64,000 nucleotides of DNA, taken from NCBI RefSeq assembly GCF_013204795.1, contig NZ_JABMKW010000004.1:1-64000 (forward strand), in the 5' to 3' direction. The position numbers and the translations under genes were made by a program. The notes under the pieces are model-generated. The model was not told where the DNA came from, searched no databases, and saw only the letters and a list, made by a program, of their open reading frames with translations. Each line of letters starts with the position of its first letter. Within the stretch, counting starts at the first letter, position 1. Below are positions 18,224-28,179 of the stretch, in pieces. Origin of the DNA: Pedobacter panaciterrae (lineage in GTDB: Bacteria; Bacteroidota; Bacteroidia; Sphingobacteriales; Sphingobacteriaceae).

Positions 18224-19396
18224 ATGCTTAAAAAGATTAAAAGATTTGCAGAAAACATTACTGCTTTATCCAAATATTCTAACATAAAAACACAACTTTC
18301 AAAAAAGAGAAATATTTACTTTTTCTTTCCCTCTTGGTCTTTTGGAGGTGCTGAACGTGTCCATGTGGATATAATGAATCTTTTTAATGGCCCTAAACCA
18401 CTTTGTTTTATTACCGACAGGTCTATAACTAACGGGTTCCAAGAAGAATTTGAGGCTGCAGCCGATGTCATTGAACTAGGCAGATGGGCTGAGAAAAAAG
18501 AACTTAAACAGCACTTATTTAAAAAATTAGCTAGAACTATAAATGCACAAAAAAGCCCTGTAGTTTCTGGGTGGTGCAGTAGATTTATGTATGACCTGAT
18601 CCCTCTTTTGGAGCCTCACGTTCAGGTAATAGATATTATGCATAATTTTACAGATGACGACAAAGGAATAGAATGGTACAGCATCCCTCATGTACCTAGA
18701 ATAAACAAAAGGATAGTGGTAGGAAAGGTACTTATTCAACAGTTTAAAGAATTGTACCGACTAAATAATATCCCAGATAAATATTTAGAAAGATTAACGG
18801 TCATTCAGAATAAAATTGCTTTTAATGGTTTTTTTCCTGTGAAAGATTATGAAGGCATATTGCAGGTTCTTTTTGTTGCCCGAAACAGTCCCGAGAAAAG
18901 GCCAAATGTGCTGATCAGGATTGCAGAAATCTGCCACCAGTTAAATCTTCCTGTTGAATTTAAAATTATAGGTGACTTTAAAGCAGGAGAAACAGTTGTT
19001 CCTCCTAATTCACACGTCATTGGAGAGGTTCATGATAAAAACATATTGAATAACTATTATAAGGAAGCGCATTTATTACTGCTTACCTCACACAGAGAAA
19101 GCTGGGGGCTTGTTATTTTTGAAGGGATGAATATGGGCGTTGTCCCAATATCAACCAACGTTGGCGAACTTTCAAATTATATTTCTATCACAAAAGAAAA
19201 TGGAATCTTGGTGGAAAATCTCGATAATGTAGAGGATCTTGCAATGTTATTTGTTAAAGAACTTGAGGTCTTTGTCAAAAACAGACCGCTCTTGAAGAGT
19301 TTTAGTAACAATGCTTTTAATACTATAAAGCAACTTTCTGATGAATGTGATTTTGATGAAGCTTACAGAAGGGAATTGTCTGTAGTGCCTAAATAA
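18224..19396 (+). CDS. GT4 family glycosyltransferase
   Basis: GT-B transferase of 390 residues. The N-terminal domain has the GT4 loop WSFGGAERVHVDIMN, and the C-terminal domain carries VLFVARNSPEKRPNVLIRIAEIC and the donor-binding E-X7-E type motif within SHRESWGLVIFEGMNMGVVPIST. It should retain or invert? Families with this fold are retaining. It is the only clear GT4 member of the cluster and is likely to add one sugar to the growing glycan. Starts 51 bases after the preceding gene. Confidence 0.9.
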   Translation: MLKKIKRFAENITALSKYSNIKTQLSKKRNIYFFFPSWSFGGAERVHVDIMNLFNGPKPLCFITDRSITNGFQEEFEAAADVIELGRWAEKKELKQHLFKKLARTINAQKSPVVSGWCSRFMYDLIPLLEPHVQVIDIMHNFTDDDKGIEWYSIPHVPRINKRIVVGKVLIQQFKELYRLNNIPDKYLERLTVIQNKIAFNGFFPVKDYEGILQVLFVARNSPEKRPNVLIRIAEICHQLNLPVEFKIIGDFKAGETVVPPNSHVIGEVHDKNILNNYYKEAHLLLLTSHRESWGLVIFEGMNMGVVPISTNVGELSNYISITKENGILVENLDNVEDLAMLFVKELEVFVKNRPLLKSFSNNAFNTIKQLSDECDFDEAYRRELSVVPK

Positions 19397-19465
19397 TATC
19401 CTTTTTATATAATTATCACTCATAATCCTAATCTCTCTCGCTCATCAACATTATATTTGTTCAGC

Positions 19466-20485
19466 ATGAACCCAAGAATAACAGTTTTTATGGCTGCCTA
19501 CAACGCAGCAAATTATATAAGTGAGTCAATTCAAAGTATTTTGAACCAAACTTTTAAAAACTTTGAATTATTGATCGTGAATGATGGTTCTACTGATGAA
19601 ACGGTAAACATCATAGGCAATTTCAAAGACCCCCGGATTAGGCTAATTCATAATGATAAAAACCGAGGCTTAACATATACCAGGAATGTAGCTCTAAATG
19701 AAGCGAGAGGTGAGTATATAGCTATATTAGATAGTGACGATGTTGCGATACATAACCGCTTAGAACTTCAATATAACTTTTTTCTGGAACATCCGGATTT
19801 CGCACTATGCGGCGGACATGGTTCTGTCATCGACGAGGTTGGCACCCCAGTGGTTGATAACCGATTTACTGTTCCTATAGACCCCGACAAAATAAAAATA
19901 ACACTGCTCTTTCAAAATACGTTTATCAATTCAACAGTAATGTATAAAACTGCAGTATTAAAAGAATTAAACGGATACAATGACTATGCCCCGGCTGAGG
20001 ATTATGAACTTTTTATACGAATTTCAGACAAATACCCTGTAGGCAACTTAGATTCAATTCTGGTAAAATACAGAATTCATGGCAGCAATACTTCCATAAT
20101 ACAATCGGAACTTGGTCGAATAAAAGTACGTTCAATCAAAGAGAAACAGCTAACTAAGCTCCAAATAAATCCCGACAAAAAATTAACCGATGCATTTTTC
20201 AGTATATTGGAATGGGATTACAATGCTCCTAATTTCACAGATTATCTTTCTTTATTCACTAAATTAAAAGCAGCAAACAGGTCTTTAAATAAATATCCTG
20301 AAATACCCTTTGAAAAGATGTTGTTTAACTATTGGTTTGAAATAATCTATATAAAAAAAGCTAAAATGAATGCGCTTCCGTTACTATTAAATAAGAATAT
20401 TTTTAAATGGTCTTACGTGAGTTTCCGTCAACTTAGAAAAGCATTTAAACTTTCAATTAAAGGAATAGGCCAATTGTCTACATAA
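19466..20485 (+). CDS. GT2 family glycosyltransferase
   Basis: GT2 enzyme of 339 residues with the classic ITVFMAAYNAANYI opening, SIQSILNQTFKNFELLIVNDGSTD, DSDD metal site (AILDSDDVA) and the PAEDYELFIRIS acid block. The start is ATG 19466 rather than a TTG at 19457, because that TTG forms part of a TATATTTG -7-like box. The C-terminal ~100 residues are less conserved and basic. Sugar unknown. Confidence 0.9.
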   Translation: MNPRITVFMAAYNAANYISESIQSILNQTFKNFELLIVNDGSTDETVNIIGNFKDPRIRLIHNDKNRGLTYTRNVALNEARGEYIAILDSDDVAIHNRLELQYNFFLEHPDFALCGGHGSVIDEVGTPVVDNRFTVPIDPDKIKITLLFQNTFINSTVMYKTAVLKELNGYNDYAPAEDYELFIRISDKYPVGNLDSILVKYRIHGSNTSIIQSELGRIKVRSIKEKQLTKLQINPDKKLTDAFFSILEWDYNAPNFTDYLSLFTKLKAANRSLNKYPEIPFEKMLFNYWFEIIYIKKAKMNALPLLLNKNIFKWSYVSFRQLRKAFKLSIKGIGQLST

Positions 20486-20538
20486 ATATGCAGTACTTGT
20501 ACCAAACATTCCCTGTTTACTAAACATTAATCAATTCA

Positions 20539-21390
20539 ATGAAAATTATCAGATTTCTAGGCGGTTTGGGCAATCAAATGTTTCAATATACCCTGTATAA
20601 GTCTTTGGAAAGTAAGTTCCCAAATGTTAAAGCAGATTTGCAAGGTTATAATGACTACCCACTCCATAACGGGTTTGAATTGGAGAATATCTTTGGTTTA
20701 AAAATAAACAAGATCTCATCATTTACGAGTAATTTATATTTCAATAAAAAATGGATTTATAAGAAACTTAGGAGAATACTGGGTCTCAAAAATACTTATA
20801 CAGAAGAAAAAAATCTCTTTTCATTTGATCAATCCATTCTGAATAATCCAAAAACAGCGTATTACTGGGGATACTGGCAAAATTTTAAATATTTCGAGGA
20901 TATTGCCAGTGAAATAAAAAACGATTTCCAATTTACATCCTCTCTTTCTAAGGAAAACCAACAGATCTTAGATCAGGTTAAACTCAAGAATAGCGTTTCC
21001 ATTCACATCAGACGAGGAGACTATCTTAAAGACCCACTTCTTGGTGGATTATGCGGCCCTGAGTATTATAAACAAGCGATCAGTTACATCCAATCCAATT
21101 TAACTTCTCCAAGTTTCTTTATTTTCTCCGATGACATCTATTGGTGTAAAGAAAATCTAAATCTTGATAATTGTACCTTTATCTCATGGAATAAAGGAAT
21201 GTCTAGCTACATTGATATGCAATTAATGAGTGCCTGCAAGCACAATATTATTGCCAATAGCAGTTTTAGCTGGTGGGCAGCCTGGCTTAATTCAAACCCG
21301 GATAAGATTGTCATAGGTCCTAAAAAATGGGTAAATCATAGCGATCCGGATATCCATATGTCATTTCCACAAAACTGGATCAGCCTATAG
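20539..21390 (+). CDS. Alpha-1,2-fucosyltransferase (GT11)
   Basis: GT11 fucosyltransferase of 283 residues. The N-terminal LGGLGNQMFQYTLYKSL, the GDP-fucose binding motif SIHIRRGDYL (residues about 154-163), and the C-terminal ANSSFSWWAAWLN and VIGPKKWV are all hallmark motifs. It transfers fucose from GDP-fucose in alpha-1,2 linkage, usually to galactose, giving a terminal H-antigen-like cap. No GDP-fucose synthesis genes are in the window. Confidence 0.95.
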   Translation: MKIIRFLGGLGNQMFQYTLYKSLESKFPNVKADLQGYNDYPLHNGFELENIFGLKINKISSFTSNLYFNKKWIYKKLRRILGLKNTYTEEKNLFSFDQSILNNPKTAYYWGYWQNFKYFEDIASEIKNDFQFTSSLSKENQQILDQVKLKNSVSIHIRRGDYLKDPLLGGLCGPEYYKQAISYIQSNLTSPSFFIFSDDIYWCKENLNLDNCTFISWNKGMSSYIDMQLMSACKHNIIANSSFSWWAAWLNSNPDKIVIGPKKWVNHSDPDIHMSFPQNWISL

Positions 21391-21424
21391 CTGTATTTTT
21401 CCAAATCTCAACCGAATATATTTA

Positions 21425-22381
21425 ATGAAAAAAATTGCTTACATCTATCAAACAAACAACAAATGGAGTTACGCGGCTAAAACTGTGGCTAATGGTTTTA
21501 GAAATGCTTTTATAGATCGTGGCGATTCCTTTAGCTTTTTTGACATAAGTAAGCTCCAAAATTCATTTTGGCCAGCAGAAAAGCTCAAGCTCATCTCTTT
21601 TAATCCTGATATTATATTCACTTCAGTAGATAATATTCCTTATTTACCCTTAAATCGACTCAAATCTACAGCTCTTGTCCTTTGGGGATCTTTCTATTCA
21701 CCTTGTGATTATGAGCCACAAATTGACACAATACTTAAAAAAACCAAACAGGTCTTAAGTAAATACAGTTCAAAACACAACATATTGATTTGGTCTCAGC
21801 ATGACGAATTGATTAATGAAAGATTTTTTTCAGGCTATCAAAAAGAATTGGGTTTAAAGGTTATTCAACTGCTTCATTGCGCAGACAAAACAAAATACAC
21901 AGAACCCTTATTAGCCCCAGAGTATGACTTTTTATGGGTTGGCAATATTGGTCACCGCCTCACAACATACAAGTCATTTATAGAGCCTTTAAAAAAGGAA
22001 TTCGACAACTACTTGGAATATACAGAACATAACATGATCAATCCTGAAACGATTGAAAGCAGACAATTGTATAGCCGCTCATTTATCACTCCGAACGTTC
22101 ATACGGAAGCCCAAATTAAAAACAAAATATTACTTAATGAACGTGTTTTCACTTCAACTATGCTTGGTGGATTCCAAATTTGCGATAACTTGCTCGCCAG
22201 GAAATATTTTAATGATGATGAATTGGTAATTGCTACTGACAGCGGCGACTTTATTGAAAAAACGTATCATTACATTTCGCACCCAGAAGAGAGAATTGAA
22301 ATGATCAAAAAAATGCAGGTTAATATTTTAAAAAACCACACTTATTTTAATAGGATTGACGACATATTGGCTGCTTTATAA
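21425..22381 (+). CDS. CgeB-like GT-B glycosyltransferase
   Basis: A 318-residue protein with a GT-B-like layout. The C-terminal third (VHTEAQIKNKILLNERVFTSTMLGGFQICDN ... ELVIATDSGDFIEKTYHYISHPEER) matches the YkvP/CgeB glycosyl-transferase 1-2 pattern, where the N-R-F-E motif and LGGFQ loop bind donor. Catalysis is not proven; such domains occur in spore and maturation glycan genes. It starts 34 bases after the fucosyltransferase gene. Confidence 0.78.
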   Translation: MKKIAYIYQTNNKWSYAAKTVANGFRNAFIDRGDSFSFFDISKLQNSFWPAEKLKLISFNPDIIFTSVDNIPYLPLNRLKSTALVLWGSFYSPCDYEPQIDTILKKTKQVLSKYSSKHNILIWSQHDELINERFFSGYQKELGLKVIQLLHCADKTKYTEPLLAPEYDFLWVGNIGHRLTTYKSFIEPLKKEFDNYLEYTEHNMINPETIESRQLYSRSFITPNVHTEAQIKNKILLNERVFTSTMLGGFQICDNLLARKYFNDDELVIATDSGDFIEKTYHYISHPEERIEMIKKMQVNILKNHTYFNRIDDILAAL

Positions 22382-22397
22382 TACATCGATAAATTAA

Positions 22398-22405
22398 TAT
22401 ATTTG
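22398..22405 (+). promoter_or_regulatory. Candidate -7 box for the methyltransferase-like gene
   Basis: TATATTTG matches TAnnTTTG, with a TTTA at 22375-22378 placed 19 bases upstream in the -33 position, 19 bases before the ATG at 22425. Confidence 0.35.
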
Positions 22406-22424
22406 ATTAAAACAAAATTAAAAA

Positions 22425-23066
22425 ATGTTAAAACGAATTAAAGATACAATATTTAAAAGTTCAGACGACAGGAAGTTATCTTTATTATTTAAAAAATATA
22501 GAAACCGTTTTGATCAATTTATCGACTATTTAGATCTTGATACGGACCTGCCAACCTTACACATCATTAAGCAGAACAATATTCATAAATACAGAGAGGC
22601 AAACAACTTCAACATATTTGTGGAAACAGGTACATACCTGGGTGATATGGTAGAATCGCAAAGAAAACATTTCAAGAAGGTGTATTCCATAGAACTTGGG
22701 AAAGACCTGCACATCAAGGCAGTCGAGCGATTTAAAGCTTATCCCAATGTTAAAATTATTCAGGGAGACAGCGGTGTTATGCTAAAAACCCTTTTAAATG
22801 AGATTGATGAACCGGCACTGTTCTGGCTTGATGGGCACTACTCATCCGGAATAACCGCTAAAGCGGATAAGAATACGCCTATCTTGAATGAACTGGAAAT
22901 TATTTTGGCCGCAACGATTTACCATGGAATACTTATCGATGATGCCCGCCTGTTCATAGGTAAAGATGATTATCCTAGTATTGACGAGCTTTGTACTTTT
23001 GTTAAAAGTAAAGATCCAAGTAGAATAGTAACTGTTTCTGATGACATTATTAAAATTTTCAGATAA
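22425..23066 (+). CDS. SAM-dependent methyltransferase-like protein
   Basis: A 213-residue Rossmann-type protein. Motif I is FVETGTYLGDMV with an acidic residue at the strand end (IELG), followed by GDSG, FWLDGHYS and ILIDDARLF. These are the features of a small FkbM-like or class I methyltransferase family common in glycan clusters. Substrate unknown; O-methylation of a terminal sugar is plausible but inferred. It ends the cluster and is followed by a strong hairpin. Confidence 0.78.
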   Translation: MLKRIKDTIFKSSDDRKLSLLFKKYRNRFDQFIDYLDLDTDLPTLHIIKQNNIHKYREANNFNIFVETGTYLGDMVESQRKHFKKVYSIELGKDLHIKAVERFKAYPNVKIIQGDSGVMLKTLLNEIDEPALFWLDGHYSSGITAKADKNTPILNELEIILAATIYHGILIDDARLFIGKDDYPSIDELCTFVKSKDPSRIVTVSDDIIKIFR

Positions 23067-23095
23067 ACGAGCAACTTAAGCTAATGTAAAACGTA

Positions 23096-23132
23096 AAAAG
23101 GCGCTTTAAAAAATTTTAAAGCGCCTTTTATA
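23096..23132. terminator. Bidirectional terminator between the glycan cluster and infB
   Basis: AAAAGGCGCTTTAAA (23096-23110) and TTTAAAGCGCCTTTT (23115-23129) form a perfect 15-base stem with A- and T-rich flanks. It separates two convergent genes and can terminate both. Confidence 0.9.
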
Positions 23133-23145
23133 TATTATCTATTTT

Positions 23146-26100
23146 TTACAATTTCCTTTTAACTTCTACTTGTTCGTAAGCTTCAACAATGTCGCCTACT
23201 TCAATATTGTTGAAGTTTTGGATATTCAATCCGCATTCGTAACCTCTAGATACCTCTTTAACATCATCTTTATAACGTTTCAATGAAGCCAATTCACCTG
23301 TGTAAATTACCACACCATCTCTAACGATACGGATTTTGCTGTTACGTGTAATTGTACCGTCTAACACCATACATCCGGCAATTGTACCCACCTTAGTAAT
23401 TTTAAAGGTATCTCTGATCTCAACGTTAGCAGTGATCTTCTCTTCAAATTCTGGAGCCAACATACCTTCCATCGCCGCTTTGATCTCATTGATCGCATCG
23501 TAGATGATAGAATACAAGCGGATATCTATCTGCTCAGCCTCTGCCAATTTACGCGCACCTGATGATGGACGAACCTGGAAACCTATAATGATCGCATCAG
23601 AAGCAGAAGCTAACAACACATCAGATTCAGAGATCTGACCTACCGCTTTACTTATGATATTAATTTGAATCTCTTCAGTAGAAAGTTTCAGTAATGAATC
23701 AGATAGTGCTTCAATTGAACCATCCACATCACCTTTAACAATCAGGTTAAGCTCTTTAAAGTTACCGATCGCTAAACGACGGCCAATCTCATCAAGAGTA
23801 ATGTGTTTCTGAGTACGAAGACCCTGTTCACGCATCAATTGTAAACGTTTGTTTGCAATTTCTCTTGCTTCAACTTCACTTTCAAGTGCATTGAATTTAT
23901 CACCTGCAGTTGGTGCACCTTGCATACCCAATACCTGAACTGGTACTGATGGGCCAGCTTTATCTACTTTTTGTCCACGTTCGTTAAATAACGCTTTTAC
24001 ACGTCCACTGTAACTACCTGCCAAAATCGGATCGCCTATTTTCAATGTACCAGCCTGTACAAGAACCGTTGTAACGATACCACGCCCTTTGTCCAGAGTC
24101 GCCTCAATTACACTACCTGTTGCACGCTTATTCGGATTCGCTTTTAAGTCTAACAACTCAGCCTCTAATAAAACTTTCTCTAATAGTAAGTCTACATTTA
24201 AACCGCTTTTACCAGATATCTCTTGCGACTGGAAGTTTCCACCCCAATCCTCAACAAGAATATTCATTATAGATAATTGCTCACGTATCTTATCTGAGTT
24301 TGCACCCGGTTTGTCAATTTTTGTAAAGGCAAACACTAATGGAACTCCGGCAGCTTGCGCATGGTTGATGGCCTCTTTTGTTTGAGGCATCACAGCATCA
24401 TCCGCCGCTACAACAATAATTGCAATATCGGCTACCTTAGCACCACGTGCACGCATCGCTGTAAAGGCTTCGTGACCCGGTGTATCTAAGAAAGTAACTT
24501 GTTTACCTGTTGGTGTAGTTACCATGTAAGCACCAATGTGTTGGGTAATACCACCCGCCTCACCAGCTACCACATTCGCTTTACGGATATAATCTAGTAG
24601 TGATGTTTTACCATGATCCACGTGTCCCATTATGGTTACAACAGGCGCTCTTGGCAATAAATCCTCTTCAGAATCTTCTTCTTCAATAACAATATCACTT
24701 TCATCATCTGGTTTAACGAATTGAATTTCGTAACCAAACTCATCAGCAACGATTGTTAAGGTTTCAGCATCCAAACGTTGGTTAATCGATACAAACATTC
24801 CCAAACTCATACAAGTTGCGATAATCTTTGTAACCGGCTCATCCATCATTGTGGCCAATTCATTTGCCGTAACAAACTCAGTAACCTTTAAAACTCTTGA
24901 CTGCAACTCTTGTTCCATTGCAGCTTCATCTGCTGAAAGGGCAACATCATCACGTTTTTGACGACGTAATTTAGCACGCTGAGCAAACTTACCAGATTTA
25001 CCTGCTCCACTTAAACGAGCAAGTGTTGCTTTAATCTGATCTTGTATTTCTTTTTCCGTAGGTTCTTCTTTCGGACCGCTATGACCTCCTGGGCCTCCTG
25101 GTTTGCTGTTCCTAAAGTTAGGCCTGTTGGCTGTATTGTTTGTGTTATTTCTAAAATCCGGTCTGTTGCCAACTGGAGGCGCAGGTCTTTGCTGACCCGG
25201 TTGTCCTTGTTGTCCTGACTGTCCGCCAGCTTGTTGGTTACCGCCACCACTGGCAGGTTGGCCATGGCCGCCCTGTCCAGGATGTCCACCCGGAGTTTTT
25301 TTACGTTTACGTTTTCTTTTCGCATCAGCGCTATCGGCCGAAGATGCTACTGGCTGAGATTTACGATCAGGTGTAGTTGGTAAAACAATTTTACCAATGA
25401 TATTCGGACCTGAAAGTTTTACAGAGCGAGCTTTAATTACTTCTGTTTCCTCAGGTTTCTCAACCTTAGGTGCAGGAGGAGTAACAGGTACCACCTTAGG
25501 CGCCACTGGCTCTGGAGCTTTCACTACAGGTGGCTCTACAGCTTTAGGTTGTTCAACCACTACTGGCTTAACTTCTTCTACAGGTTTTACAATTTCTTGT
25601 TTTACCTCTTCAACCGGCTGCTCAACTTTCTCAACAGGTTTTTCTTCTTTTACAACTTCCTTAGGCGCTTCTTCAGCAACAGGAGCTTTTGGCTCTGGTG
25701 CCGGAGCAGGAGCTTCCTCCGCTTTAACCGGACGTGTTTTAGAATTTAAATCATCAAGATTTATCTTTCCAACTATTTTAACACCAGGTAAAGAGCCTTC
25801 TTCTGCTTTATCTGCAGGAGTTTCTGGCGCTGCCGGTTTAGCCGGAGCTTCTTCCTTAGGCTTCTCAGCTGGAGGAGTATACGAATGAAGATTCTTAATT
25901 AAAACGCCTTCGTTTTCGAATTCAACATTTTTTCTAGGTGCCTCAGCAACTTTCTCAGTTACTTCAGGTTCATCACGACGAATTTTACCAATAACAATTT
26001 GATTGGCTTCTTCTTTTACGATTTTATCGCCCTGAAACTCTTTTAACAGCGCATTATACATGTCGCGAGAGAGCTTAGTAGTGGGTTTATTCTCAACAGA

Positions 26101-26196
26101 AAAGCCTTTCTTTTCCAGGAACTCAACGGCCGTAGCTATCCCTACGTTAAGTTCCTTAACTGCTTTAAATAAAATTATTGGTTTGTCGTCTGACAT
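23146..26196 (-). CDS. infB: Translation initiation factor IF-2
   Basis: IF-2 of 1016 residues, delivering fMet-tRNA to the 30S subunit. An IF2_N domain (residues 5-50) is followed by a long low-complexity spacer, Pro/Glu/Lys/Ala-rich then Gly/Gln-rich (about 100-370), a second IF2_N-like region, the G domain and C-terminal domains. G1 is GHVDHGKT near residue 525 and G3 is DTPGHEAF. G4 reads TKID instead of the usual NKID. The spacer is unusually long. Third gene of rimP-nusA-infB, 83 bases after nusA. Confidence 0.97.
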   Translation of the reverse strand: MSDDKPIILFKAVKELNVGIATAVEFLEKKGFSVENKPTTKLSRDMYNALLKEFQGDKIVKEEANQIVIGKIRRDEPEVTEKVAEAPRKNVEFENEGVLIKNLHSYTPPAEKPKEEAPAKPAAPETPADKAEEGSLPGVKIVGKINLDDLNSKTRPVKAEEAPAPAPEPKAPVAEEAPKEVVKEEKPVEKVEQPVEEVKQEIVKPVEEVKPVVVEQPKAVEPPVVKAPEPVAPKVVPVTPPAPKVEKPEETEVIKARSVKLSGPNIIGKIVLPTTPDRKSQPVASSADSADAKRKRKRKKTPGGHPGQGGHGQPASGGGNQQAGGQSGQQGQPGQQRPAPPVGNRPDFRNNTNNTANRPNFRNSKPGGPGGHSGPKEEPTEKEIQDQIKATLARLSGAGKSGKFAQRAKLRRQKRDDVALSADEAAMEQELQSRVLKVTEFVTANELATMMDEPVTKIIATCMSLGMFVSINQRLDAETLTIVADEFGYEIQFVKPDDESDIVIEEEDSEEDLLPRAPVVTIMGHVDHGKTSLLDYIRKANVVAGEAGGITQHIGAYMVTTPTGKQVTFLDTPGHEAFTAMRARGAKVADIAIIVVAADDAVMPQTKEAINHAQAAGVPLVFAFTKIDKPGANSDKIREQLSIMNILVEDWGGNFQSQEISGKSGLNVDLLLEKVLLEAELLDLKANPNKRATGSVIEATLDKGRGIVTTVLVQAGTLKIGDPILAGSYSGRVKALFNERGQKVDKAGPSVPVQVLGMQGAPTAGDKFNALESEVEAREIANKRLQLMREQGLRTQKHITLDEIGRRLAIGNFKELNLIVKGDVDGSIEALSDSLLKLSTEEIQINIISKAVGQISESDVLLASASDAIIIGFQVRPSSGARKLAEAEQIDIRLYSIIYDAINEIKAAMEGMLAPEFEEKITANVEIRDTFKITKVGTIAGCMVLDGTITRNSKIRIVRDGVVIYTGELASLKRYKDDVKEVSRGYECGLNIQNFNNIEVGDIVEAYEQVEVKRKL

Positions 26197-26279
26197 TGAT
26201 ATCCTATTTTTTCTTTAATTCTTATACAAAAGTAACGTTTATTCTTATTTATTTCATCTGTAGGTCGTGAGTTTTTGTA

Positions 26280-27515
26280 TTATTCAAATTCTGATTTCAA
26301 AATACTCATCACTTCCTTGATGGTTTCTTCCTCCAAATCGGTACGTTTAACCAATTCATCAACGGAAAGTGCTAACACACTTTTAGCAGTATCACATCCG
26401 ATAGCTTTTAGCTCATCGATGATCCAGCTATCGATCTCATCCGAGAATTCTTCTATATCCACATCCTCATCTTCTTCACCAGCTTCACGATATACATCTA
26501 TTTCATAACCGGTTAATTTACCAGCAAGTTTAATGTTATGACCACCGCGACCAATTGCCAATGAAACCTGATCAGGTTTTAAATAAACTGAAGCATGTTT
26601 TGTTTCATCATCTAATTTAATAGAGGTGATTTTTGCAGGGCTTAGTGCTCTGGTGATATATAATGAAATGTTATTGGTAAAGTTAATTACATCAATGTTT
26701 TCATTTTTAAGCTCTCTAACAATACCATGTATACGAGAACCCTTCATACCCACACAAGCTCCTACCGGATCAATTCTATCGTCGTAAGATTCTACAGCAA
26801 CTTTTGCTCTTTCTCCAGGTTCACGAACAATTTTCTTAATGGTAATTAAACCATCAAAAATCTCAGGAACTTCGATTTCGAATAAGCGCTGTAAAAACTC
26901 AGGGGCAATTCTCGAGATAATAATTTTTGGAGTGCTGTTCACCATATCCACTTTAAGGATTACGGCACGAACGGTATCACCTTTTTTGAAATAATCAGCC
27001 GGGATCTGTTCAGTTTTAGGCATCATTAATTCGTTGCCTTCATCATCAAGAACCAGTGTTTCTTTTTTCCAAACCTGATAAACCTCTCCGGTTACAATCT
27101 CTCCAACCCTGTCTTTATATTTTTTAAAGATTTCGTCTTTTTCAAGTTCTAATACTTTTGAAACAAGTGTCTGACGGGCTGCTAAAATAGCTCTTCTTCC
27201 GAAACTCTCTAAAGTGATCTGTTCAATGTAATCGTCGCCAACTTCCATATCCGGATCTAACTGTTTAACCTCGGCAAGTTCAATTTCTAAATCATCGTCC
27301 TCAGAAAAGCCATCTTCCATCACTTTTCTGGTACGCCAGATCTCTAAATCTCCGTTATCCGGGTTAACAATTACGTCACAATTCTCATCAGTACCATATT
27401 TTTTACGCAACATACTGCGAAATACCTCTTCCAGCACACTAATCACTGTAGGGCGGTCGATGTTCTTAAAGTCCTTGAACTCCTGAAATGAATCGATTAA
27501 ATTAATATTGCTCAT
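26280..27515 (-). CDS. nusA: Transcription elongation factor NusA
   Basis: NusA (411 residues) modulates RNA polymerase pausing and antitermination. The N-terminal RNAP-binding domain is followed by an S1 domain (GEIVTGEVYQVWKKE), two KH domains (VGACVGMKGSRIHGIVREL; IGRGGHNIKLAGKLTG) and an acidic tail ending in a small helical repeat (DTAKSVLALSVDEL). It lacks the long C-terminal acidic repeats of E. coli NusA. Two bases separate it from rimP. Confidence 0.95.
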   Translation of the reverse strand: MSNINLIDSFQEFKDFKNIDRPTVISVLEEVFRSMLRKKYGTDENCDVIVNPDNGDLEIWRTRKVMEDGFSEDDDLEIELAEVKQLDPDMEVGDDYIEQITLESFGRRAILAARQTLVSKVLELEKDEIFKKYKDRVGEIVTGEVYQVWKKETLVLDDEGNELMMPKTEQIPADYFKKGDTVRAVILKVDMVNSTPKIIISRIAPEFLQRLFEIEVPEIFDGLITIKKIVREPGERAKVAVESYDDRIDPVGACVGMKGSRIHGIVRELKNENIDVINFTNNISLYITRALSPAKITSIKLDDETKHASVYLKPDQVSLAIGRGGHNIKLAGKLTGYEIDVYREAGEEDEDVDIEEFSDEIDSWIIDELKAIGCDTAKSVLALSVDELVKRTDLEEETIKEVMSILKSEFE

Positions 27516-27517
27516 TC

Positions 27518-27982
27518 TTATTTAAATGAAATTAAAACCTTTGTTTCTGTTATACTATTAAAGTCGATTCCTGTTTCTACCAGTACCGCCTTTTTTCCTT
27601 TTTCTTTCACTTTTGCTTCTATAGTGATGCCATTGTCATCTACAAAAAGCAATTTGCCTTCTTTTATTTCGCCACCGGCAAGCTTTACACTTAAATCGCG
27701 GCCAATGTTTTTATCGTATTGTCTTTTCAGTTTCAATGGCTCACCAACTCCGGGAGACGAAACCTCTAAATTATAAGCTTTATCAATGGTGTTTTCCTCT
27801 TCCAAATGAAAACCAACATGTCTGCTAATGGCTGCGCAATCCTGTATGGTGATTCCTTCATCGCCGTCAACATGAATAATCAGTTTATTATTTGGCAGCA
27901 TTTTCACCTCAACAAGAAACAACTCCGGTCTGTCCGAAATTTTTTCTTCTACTAATTCTGTTACTCTTTTTTCTATCTGCAT
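27518..27982 (-). CDS. rimP: Ribosome maturation factor RimP
   Basis: RimP (154 residues) helps 30S assembly. The N-terminal alpha/beta domain (KLIIHVDGDEGITIQDCAAISR) and a C-terminal Sm-like domain (NIGRDLSVKLAGGEIKEGKLL) are present, and the EVSSPGVGEPLK linker is diagnostic. The start is ATG 27982 (MQIEKRV); a frame open to 28141 is longer, but it covers a predicted promoter and leader hairpin and carries no homology. First gene of the rimP-nusA-infB operon. Confidence 0.93.
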   Translation of the reverse strand: MQIEKRVTELVEEKISDRPELFLVEVKMLPNNKLIIHVDGDEGITIQDCAAISRHVGFHLEEENTIDKAYNLEVSSPGVGEPLKLKRQYDKNIGRDLSVKLAGGEIKEGKLLFVDDNGITIEAKVKEKGKKAVLVETGIDFNSITETKVLISFK

Positions 27983-27995
27983 AACCAATTCACCA

Positions 27996-28039
27996 GTAAT
28001 AGAAAAGAGGGGACTTTTGCCCCCTCTTACCTCTATTAC
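27996..28039 (-). promoter_or_regulatory. Leader hairpin of rimP-nusA-infB
   Basis: A two-part stem: GTAATAG pairs with CTATTAC at the base and AAGAGGGG with CCCCTCTT above, with an 8-base loop and small internal bulges. It lies between the predicted start of transcription and the rimP ATG (27982). May control this operon. Confidence 0.55.
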
Positions 28040-28043
28040 CGTG

Positions 28044-28074
28044 CAAATGTAAGAAATATTTTTGCAAATTAAAA
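28044..28074 (-). promoter_or_regulatory. Predicted promoter of rimP-nusA-infB
   Basis: On the minus strand TTTT (28071-28074) lies 19 bases before TACATTTG (28044-28051), fitting the Bacteroidota promoter pattern. The start of transcription would fall near 28038, at the foot of the leader hairpin. Confidence 0.5.
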
Positions 28075-28179
28075 ATGCTATAACACAATCACTTCTGCTT
28101 GTAAAAGAAAGCCCTTTTTTACTTCTGTTCAACTTCTTCACAGGATTAGCGTTTCTTCACACCTTGTTCACGGAAGTTA

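Noticed and set aside
11612..23066. Recent horizontal island with att sites
   Set aside because: No integrase, tRNA or direct repeats at the edges; boundaries coincide with ordinary genes and a terminator.
25397..25888. Plus-strand frame of 163 codons opposite infB
   Set aside because: It mirrors the Pro/Glu/Lys/Ala-rich spacer of IF-2, giving Ser/Thr/Gly repeats; no start context or homology.
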